From the NCBI RefSeq assembly GCF_963576675.1, contig NC_088916.1, forward strand, positions 23,907,501 to 23,971,500: DNA of 64,000 nucleotides, read 5' to 3'. Under the pieces are notes generated by a model. That model had not been told where the DNA came from. It saw only the letters and a list, made by a program, of their open reading frames with translations, and made no database searches. Each line of letters opens with the position of its first letter. Position 1 is the first letter of the stretch. A program made the translations under genes and the position numbers. Positions 57,508-64,000 of the stretch are shown one piece after another. This stretch comes from Euphorbia lathyris (lineage: Eukaryota > Streptophyta > Magnoliopsida > Malpighiales > Euphorbiaceae).

Positions 57508-59543
57508 TGTCACATCCATGTCCTTAATTTTTTTTATTTATTATACCCCGAACCCTAAGTTATATTATATCCGTTTTAGGATTAGTCGATTAATTGGGTG
57601 TTACGAGTATAGTTTTGAGGGTAATTACACATTTTTATAACAATTATAAGTTTAGGGTAAGTTTTAAAAAAAATTAGATCTTTAGAGGACCAAAGTGAAT
57701 AATTATCCACTCAAATCAAGGCCTATATATAGGATAAATTCAGAATTATTGATCATTTTGATCAAAACACTACCTTCTACATTGTTCTTTCTCCATTTTC
57801 TCTCCTTTCTCCTCCACCTTTAACCACCACCAAAAACAGGGCAACTCCACCGTTTTGGGTGTTGCTGGAGATCTAACCGTCCAAATCACCTCAAATCTTA
57901 ACTGGAGACTCTATACACATAGAAGCAACTTCTGACTGGAGGGATTTTGATTCGGAGTAGTGTACAAAGAATACGGGCTAGGCAGATTTGGGAAAGATTT
58001 AGGGTTTTAGTGGTGTTGTTCTCAAATTTAGGCTAAAGTAAGTAACTATCAACTAGTTTTGGTTTGCATGTATATATATATGTATATTGAGCTATAAATT
58101 TCATGAATTTGGCTCCTAAGGGTTTTCCTAGAAATGATTTGAGTTTGTGTTCAAGTTTGAAGAAAATGAGTTCACAATGGTAATTTTTGGACTATTTTGA
58201 TTCATACCTTGATGTTGAATTGTTTTTCTTAAGAGTTTGATTATGATTTAGTTCAATTGATGTTGAAATTGGTTTCCCTAAGGGTTTAAGTGTTATTTGG
58301 GTTCAATTGATGTTGATTGAATTTCATTAAGAGTTTGAATGTTATTTTGGTTCAATTAGTGTTCAATTGGATTTGTTTAAGGGTTTTAATGTTATTTTGG
58401 TTCAATTAGTGTTCAATTGGATTTCTTTAAGGGTTTTAATGATATTTTGGTCAATTAGTGTTAAATTGGATTTCTTCAGGGGTTCAATTGCTATTTTGGT
58501 TTAGTAAATGTTGGATTTCGATTTATTGATGATTGTAGTAAAGTTTGATCCATTTGATGAGAAAATGTATAAATTAAAGTTTGGTTGGATTTTGGGTAAA
58601 GTTTATATCCATCAGGAGTAGTCCGGACGGGTGGTTTGATATTTGAAGACTATGTTCAGTGAGGAACATGGTCTATGTACACTGTCAAAAGACCTAGTCG
58701 GGTATTGGCAACGAAGTGTTGGGTAAGACCAATACGGGATTAGGTATGGTTACGGAGACATCTCGATTATGTTTGCGTGTTGTGGATTGGTTTACGAGGG
58801 GATACTCAGTGATGGATACGATGTTGAATTTGATTCGAACTTTGTTTTTTAGTAAACGTTTATATAAGAATCATTACATTTTGATTAAGTTTGATTTGAG
58901 ATTATTGATTAAACTTCCGTTTTAATTCGATGTTGTTTACAAGTTAATAAGTTTAAGGTTTGGTTTGGTTAAATGTTTTCACAAATGTATACGTATAGCT
59001 ATTTTACGTAAAAACTAGTTTCTATAGTTGATAGTTGCTTACTGAGATTTTTGTCTCATATTTTCAAATGTTTTAATGTTTTTAGACGAAGAAGTACGAG
59101 GTACTGAGGAAAGTGTTCGATACTAGGGTGAGGATTGGATACGGCCACAACTGTCCAAGTCGTCTTCTAGGGTATTGTATACCATTTTGTACATGTAGAC
59201 ATAGGTTTGCTTTGTGCTTGTGATTGTTTAGGCACCCGAGTTGCCAATTTTGAACGGATAAAGAAGTTGTGGTATGCTGATATTTTGGTCTGAATGTCCA
59301 ACTATGGTGTTAATTTATGAGATTAGGCAAATTAAAAGTTAACATGTTAGAATTGGAGTAATTGGAAATTATAAATGATTTTCGACCTTTTTCAAATGTA
59401 AAAGTATATGTAGAAAATGTTTTTAAGTTCAAACATGATTTGTAATTCTTAACATTTGATTGTGAGATGTTACTTCCGACTCGTTCACGTCTGTGGTAAT
59501 GTCTCACTGTCATATCCGATTCTATTTTGGATCGGGTTTGACA
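57508..59543 (+). repeat. Chromovirus 3' LTR
   Basis: 2036 bp, TGTCACATCC to TTTGACA. Pairs with the 5' LTR and shows the empty site for the 4687-6794 hAT. Palindromic TATA box at 57722-57733. The outer flank atcag is the target duplication. Confidence 0.93.
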
Positions 59544-59623
59544 ATCAGGGTCTCTACCTCCCCGCAAACCAGACACACCGGAGAAGCAGCCAAGTGCCGT
59601 TTCCAACGGAGCTTGTTACAGAG
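59544..59623 (-). pseudogene. LINE relic, upstream piece (zinc-binding region)
   Basis: Minus-strand frame LCNKLRWKRHLAASPVCLVC, then GEVETL, which connects directly with HVLRDC at 3492 once the chromovirus and one target duplication are removed. It confirms that the whole nest sits inside a LINE fragment. The 5' limit is near 59623. Confidence 0.85.
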
Positions 59624-59940
59624 AATAATAAAATAATATAGTACACAAGCCCATTAAGCAATATTAAAATAATAATATAGTACACAAAAACAGTTTTATT
59701 GTTTATCTTCTTCCTCTTCTTGGCATCTTCTCCGTCTCCGTCTGTGTTAATTCTTTTTTTTTCCGGCACCTCTCGCTCAATCTTCTCTCAGCCCCCATCA
59801 GCTTCATCTCTTCCATGGCTGGAGGGGCTCCTAGCCATGGCAGACCAGGGGCGGAATCACGCTAGAAAAACCTCTATTTGGGGTTTGCTAGCGGCCGGAG
59901 GGTCGGCTGACCCTCCCCGCCCCCTCTGGCTCCGCCCTTG
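59624..59940. other. Right-end region of the outer hAT element
   Basis: A short duplicated motif (aataatatagtacacaa, twice between 59634 and 59695) is followed by CT-rich sequence and the GC-rich terminus. A minus-strand ATG frame near 59770 (MPEKKRINTDGDGEDAKKRK) could be the start of a lost transposase gene, but is too short to judge. The last 94 bp begins with another end-like motif, CAGGGGCGGAATCAC (59847), and holds the hairpin GGAGGGTC/GACCCTCC (59897-59916). Confidence 0.6.
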
Positions 59941-60259
59941 ACTCTTCTCCACTAACCCACTTTCCACTCCACTAACTTATTTCCAACACTTCCATGAAAT
60001 ATGATGCTGTAACTTATATATTAGATTGGCTAATTACCCAATTGAGTCAGCATAATTGATAAATTACTAAATCGGCACAATACTTCTAATGTTTCGCATA
60101 TTTTGACGAAAAAGATACAATTGGTGAGAGAATATCAAATTCCATCTAAATTAAATGGTACAATTGCTGCTCACTATATGTTAACTTGTTTAAATTGGTC
60201 GATTGAATCTCTCAACTTTTTTTTAATTGGCCTATTACTCTAATGAATTTGCTTACAAT

Positions 60260-61646
60260 ATTTTTTTAAGTAAAGGCAGGAAAATCAGGGAAAAGGGAAT
60301 CGATCTCGTCCCAACTAGGTTGGCACCAGAACCGAAACCCCATCACTAACTAACCATATATTATTAAATAAATGAAAATATAAAAGAATTACAAAGAAAG
60401 AGTATATGAATGAAAAAATGAATATCAACCAAAATGAAAGGAAACAATAAACTAATAAAATCTCATATATGAAGTTTTGCTAATGTCATTAAAGACTTGC
60501 ATCGAACAAAACGACGGAGGTACACTCCACCACCGATCCAACGAAACTGATGCCCCGACACGTGATAAACAATCAGTGGTCGTTTTTCCCTCACGGAAAC
60601 ATGAGTAATAACCACCTCACAGGTACAAATGATGTCTAAATAGAGCAGCCAATCAACCATCAAGTTCCATAGAACCTTGGTTTTCTTTTGTTTCAACAAA
60701 TTCACCGTTACCAGAGAGTCTGATTCGATCCAAAGAGGGAACCAACGCTTTAATGGCGTAGATCATTGCCCATAATTCCACGTTGAGGGCGTCACATGGA
60801 GCCAATTTTAGTGCAAAACAACTCTGGGGAAAACCACGTGACGTCCTAAATATCCTGCCTCCACCTGCACTATCCAAAGTCATTTACTTGTCTGTATTTA
60901 CCACATCACCTCCTAAGAGTGTATGAGTTGACGCTGTCGACCTTGAATCCTGAAGTTTCTCAAAATCGGCAAATCCCTATCCATATTCATGAACCCAGTT
61001 TTTGTGAAGTCCGTGTCCCGGATGCCCTTCCAAACAATATGCAATGTGCATGAGATGTTCATAGGCACAACATTAAATATACAATCATTTCTAGATTTCC
61101 ATATAGCCCATGTCGCATGAGTTACGACGCTCCTCCACAAATGTCCGACTTGGGTGCTAAAACAAAGATCAGCAGCCCGAGTGAGAAGGTTAAGTTATTG
61201 GAGTGCCAAGAATAGTGCGAAAAGAAGACTCAACTGCTCGCCATACCGGCTAAGCAAAACGACAAGTGACAAGAAGACGATCAAGGGTTTCCGGGGCCAT
61301 TTCACAAGGATTACAACGTGATGCAAAAGAGAAATCGCGAAGGTGCAGCTGATCTTGAGTTGTTAACTTTCAGTGAATTGTCTCCCAACAAATCATAGAG
61401 CGTGATGGCAGTGCGAAATCCCCCCAAATGAAATCATGCCAATAAACTTTCTGTCCGCAGTCCTGGATAGCCTCGAAAGCACTTTTGACAGTGATTTTAC
61501 TGTTTCGTGAGGGAATCCAGCAACAAGTATCACCTCGGGCCGGCGAGATGGATATTTTTTGGATTTCCGATGCAATCTCCTCATTTACTGGTAAGTCAAT
61601 CTAACCCGAGGCATCCCTGTACCGGCGGACAATTTCATTCCTGAGC
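60260..61646 (-). mobile_element. LINE fragment, 5'-truncated, degenerate
   Basis: Flanked by an 11-bp duplication TTGCTTACAAT (60249-60259 and 61647-61657), with a T-run at 60260-60267 as poly(A). Minus-strand frames show the linker (WRSVVTHATWAIWKSRNDCIF, 61134-61075) and RNase H pieces (AGGGRIFR; ALNVELWAMIYAIKALVP). They are interrupted by several stops and frameshifts, so it is old. It is distinct from the other LINE families here. Confidence 0.85.
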
Positions 61647-61657
61647 TTGCTTACAAT

Positions 61658-62101
61658 GATTTATTGGTATTCTAAACTTGCTTAAAGTGTATCCATTTTA
61701 AATTGTCTAAAATCTATTTTTGTTCTGTTGGTGTATTTTGAGAGGTGATCCTATTTGTCAAATAGCTGTTAGCTGATTAATTTTTTGGTTAGCTGATTTG
61801 GCTAGCTGATTGCGTAAATTTGTTTAGTAAAACTTAGCCGATTACTAATAGTTATTTATGTAAAAGGACAAATAAACATACGGTAAAACCTTTATTTGAA
61901 GTTAAAAAAAAAGCTAACCGAACCAGCTTTTTCAAAATTAGTTTTTTTTAACCCAATAAACCTTTTCAAACATCTTTTCTCTCGAAACACTCATATTACA
62001 AATTTGACTAATTAAAACTTTTAAATGGCTCAACACCAGTTTACACAAGTTTAGAAGTAAATAGAATGTTTTTAAAATATACTAGGTTGAATTAATTCGG
62101 G
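61658..62101. other. Intergenic spacer upstream of RPN2
   Basis: AT-rich, no frame. It contains several agctgatt/gttagctgat repeats (61760-61840). It presumably holds the distal promoter of the downstream gene. Confidence 0.6.
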
Positions 62102-62109
62102 ATATAAAA
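62102..62109 (+). promoter_or_regulatory. Likely TATA box of the RPN2 gene
   Basis: ATATAAAA about 150 bp upstream of the first splice donor and 250 bp upstream of the ATG. A CT-rich leader follows. Position and composition fit a plant core promoter. Confidence 0.5.
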
Positions 62110-62134
62110 GTTAGAACTAGCTGTGTCTTTGAAT

Positions 62135-62252
62135 GTTAGGGGGCATATTTTAGTCCATATCCCAATTAGAGGGAGAGAACAGCACTTCTCTAGTCTTCGT
62201 ATACGTAGACTCTCTCACTCGAGTGACATTTCTCTTCTCGCCTCCATTGCAG
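62135..62252 (+). other. RPN2 non-coding first exon (5' UTR)
   Basis: CT-rich leader ending ...TTGCAG/GTACGC at 62252, a good donor. The intron 62253-62357 ends TTCCATTGCAG. The start of transcription is estimated. Confidence 0.55.
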
Positions 62253-62359
62253 GTACGCTCTCCTCTCCTCATCTCAAACCTATCTTCTGTTTTGCCAATC
62301 TCTAATTATCATTGATCCATTTGTATCTCTACTCTTATTTTGCTGATTCCATTGCAGGA

Positions 62360-63778
62360 ATGGCCAGAAGTCTAGGTGGATTTCTGGTGCTGCTTATCGT
62401 AGCATTGGTTTCTTCTTCCATTACTGCTTCGATCTTTCAACCGATCTCTGATTCTCACCGATCTGTTGCTTTGGAGCTCTTTGCACCAATCGACGGGTCC
62501 TTTCCAAGGTTCTTAATCCCTACTCCTCGGTTGCTTGGATACTTTTTGAATCAATTAGATTAATTATGTTTTTATTTAATTGTTGTATATGGCAAGCGTT
62601 GGAACAGTTCCATGGAGAAACAGTGGTGTGCTTCGTTTGTGCATTTTGTTTGATCTGAGTTTTAAATTTGAGATGTGGATGGAAGTTTCTGTGCGTAACC
62701 TGCTTAATTTTTTTTTATGACTGCTTGCGATCTATCTCTCTCTCTGCTTTTGGTGGCTATTTATTATTGTAACTTCTACCACTTAAGTATCTGTTATACG
62801 GAAATCCTGGTTTAATGTACATGTGGGTTCTGCCTGTCTGGTTACTGGACAAGAAGAAAACTTGATCTTGTGATCTTTGTTCATACTTATAGGTGATGTT
62901 TGGTACACTGGTTACTGTTCTATAATGAAGTTTAATCTATTATCATATAATTTCTCCAGTTTGCTCTAATTCTGCCATTTTTCATTATAATAAGGAAACA
63001 ATGATCTAACTAGATGATGTCATTTATCAACAGCTTAGAAGAAACATACGAGGCTCTTCGGACATTTGAGGTTCTTGGAATAGATAAAAAAGCTGAGATA
63101 AGTGGGACTGCATGTAAATCTGTACTGGAAACCCTTGGTTCCTCATCTTCAACTCTGAAGAACTCATTCCATGCATTAAAAGTCAATGGAATGCTAAAAT
63201 GCGAGATCAATGAGGAAGTTCTTGAGGTATTTATTTGATTTATCTCTTACTTGGCTAGGTGTGACCTATTTATTGAATAGTTAAAGAAGAATGTTCTAGT
63301 TCGATTTCTGATCGTGGGATTTACATTCTTTTAAAGGGCATTGTTTCAAAACTTCAAGCTGCAGTCAGCAGTGCAAGTACATTGCTTGACTTCTACTATT
63401 CAATTGGCGGTTTGGCACTTATTAAGGTAAGTAATGTATTGCAATACTAATTATTATAGTTATCCTAGGGTTGAGTCGAATTAGCTGGTTGGCGAAGAAG
63501 TGATTTGATTTTGATGATTTTTATTTCTTTGTCTGCATGGGAACATGAGTTTTTTTTTTTTTCAAACATGTTACGCTAAAGGGGTAAATTTGGTAGGTTT
63601 GAGGTCATAATACCCTTAGTATAAAATATTTATTTTGAATTGCGGTCTTGTATCATTTCTTGTACTTATTATAAGCTTTTACTAAAATTCATGGTTTATT
63701 TATTGTTTTTATCTGTAGGATCAAATTTCTAGAGATGTTTATCTTGGAGATGCTGAAGGAATTTTTCGCTCAATCAAG
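62360..63778 (+). CDS. HAP6: Ribophorin II, oligosaccharyltransferase subunit 2 (RPN2/HAP6-like), first four coding exons, partial
   Basis: Coding exons 62360-62508, 63034-63226, 63337-63426 and 63719-63778, all with GT..AG introns and continuous phase (149, 193, 90 and 60 nt). The product starts with a signal peptide, [20 protein letters not shown], cleaved near ITASIF. The mature start [12 protein letters not shown] is highly typical of plant ribophorin II. It continues with [34 protein letters not shown] and [10 protein letters not shown], all aligned by recall to Arabidopsis HAP6. The protein is a subunit of the ER-membrane complex that transfers the N-glycan to nascent proteins. The gene continues past 64000 through an intron starting at 63779. 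No defect is seen. It is the only host gene in the window. Confidence 0.9.
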
Positions 63779-64000
63779 GTTGGTATTATATGCATTATTT
63801 GTGCAGTAAGGACCATCAGGACTACTTGTGCCTCTGTGGAACTAGTTTCTGATGTGGCAAGATTTGGGTTGGGGGAAATTCTTTTTTAGGTTGGGTACAT
63901 GTCCCTACTCAGTGTTCTGACCAATTGTAGGTTGCCAAATCAAGAAATGGGTTTTACATTAATAAGTGTGTTTTGATTTATAAATAATAGAGTTTTATGT

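Larger units (their letters stand above)
3493..59543 (+). mobile_element. Ty3/gypsy chromovirus (Tekay/Del-like), heavily interrupted
   Basis: The two LTRs (3493-7716 and 57508-59543) begin TGTCAC and end TTTGACA. The flanking 5-mers are atctg (3488-3492) and atcag (59544-59548), one substitution apart, and removing the element restores the LINE reading frame. Remaining internal pieces are the PBS and gag start (7717-8140), a minus-strand integrase C-terminal fragment (39169-39265, displaced by the inversion), and the chromodomain end plus polypurine tract (57370-57507). The LTR length of about 2.1 kb and the chromodomain fit the Tekay/Del lineage. Protease, RT, RNase H and most of integrase are missing, apparently by deletion after an Athila element landed inside. 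Confidence 0.82.
463..59940. mobile_element. hAT transposon (Tip100-like ends) enlarged by nested insertions
   Basis: The left end reads CAGTGGCGGAGCCAGGAG (463-480). The right end, read on the minus strand from 59940, is CAAGGGCGGAGCCAGAGG. The termini share GGCGGAGCCAG, and an identical 8-bp direct repeat (actcttct) lies immediately outside both, at 455-462 and 59941-59948. Eight-base duplications and CAGGGGCGGAG-type ends are characteristic of the Tip100 branch of hAT elements (recalled family knowledge). Only about 170 bp at the left (463-631) and 317 bp at the right (59624-59940) look like the hAT's own sequence, plus parts of 2446-2597. I recognise no transposase, so it was probably non-autonomous or has decayed. 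Everything else inside is later insertion. The two ends share an ancestor; that they are one element is inferred from the duplication. Confidence 0.8.

Noticed and set aside
59847..59940. Independent 94-bp MITE
   Set aside because: The ends match in inverse orientation, but the left flank (tggcagac) does not match the right flank (actcttct); the duplication pairs instead with 455-462.
60181..60260. Host gene between the nest and RPN2
   Set aside because: Only LINE-derived frames (60463-61584, minus) and AT-rich spacer; no spliced structure recognised.

Overview
The window is eukaryotic and almost certainly from a eudicot plant nuclear genome. It is AT-rich and packed with plant-type retrotransposons: Ty3/gypsy chromovirus, Athila-like and Tat/Retand-like elements, Ty1/copia, L1-type LINEs with a C-terminal RNase H, and hAT transposons. 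Its only host gene is intron-containing, with GT..AG exons that match plant ribophorin II (RPN2/HAP6), a subunit of the oligosaccharyltransferase. I saw no bacterial, CRISPR, rRNA or tRNA genes. LAYOUT. 1-462 is host flank. 463-59940 is one hAT (Tip100-like) transposon, with inverted ends around GGCGGAGCCAG and an 8-bp target duplication (actcttct), swollen by nested insertions. Inside it are a foldback element (about 632-2445) and an old LINE relic (2598-3492 plus 59544-59623). The relic was split by a long-LTR chromovirus (5' LTR 3493-7716, 3' LTR 57508-59543). The chromovirus hosts a second hAT (4687-6794) in its 5' LTR, a 3-kb solo LTR (8141-11115), the remains of an Athila element (about 11.1-16.1 and 39.3-41.3 kb) and copia element B. 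Athila hosts copia element A, and each LTR of copia A carries its own LINE (17338-20792 and 41759-48286). Copia B hosts a complete non-autonomous LTR element (28792-35301) and a Tat/Retand-type element with an antisense, intron-containing ORF. RIGHT END. 59941-62101 is host flank with one more LINE fragment (60260-61646, 11-bp target duplication). The RPN2 gene starts near 62.1 kb and runs off the window. HOW IT FITS TOGETHER. Copia A, Athila, copia B, the Retand-like element and the chromovirus all look scrambled as printed. Their target-site duplications and coding frames fall back into order if one segment, about 22473 to 53738, is inverted. One breakpoint lies in the copia A leader and the other in the Retand-like element, and sequence is missing at both. 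It is either a real non-homologous inversion or an assembly orientation error. NON-CODING PATTERNS. GC-rich perfect palindromes recur in U3 just upstream of the TATA box in two unrelated LTR families, and in the leaders of both copia elements. Several TATA boxes lie at the centre of a palindrome. A small hairpin with a covarying base pair occurs three times in the copia B leader. Most element genes carry stops or frameshifts; the clear exceptions are the 1124-codon RT-RNase H frame of the first LINE and the 321-codon ORF of the non-autonomous element.
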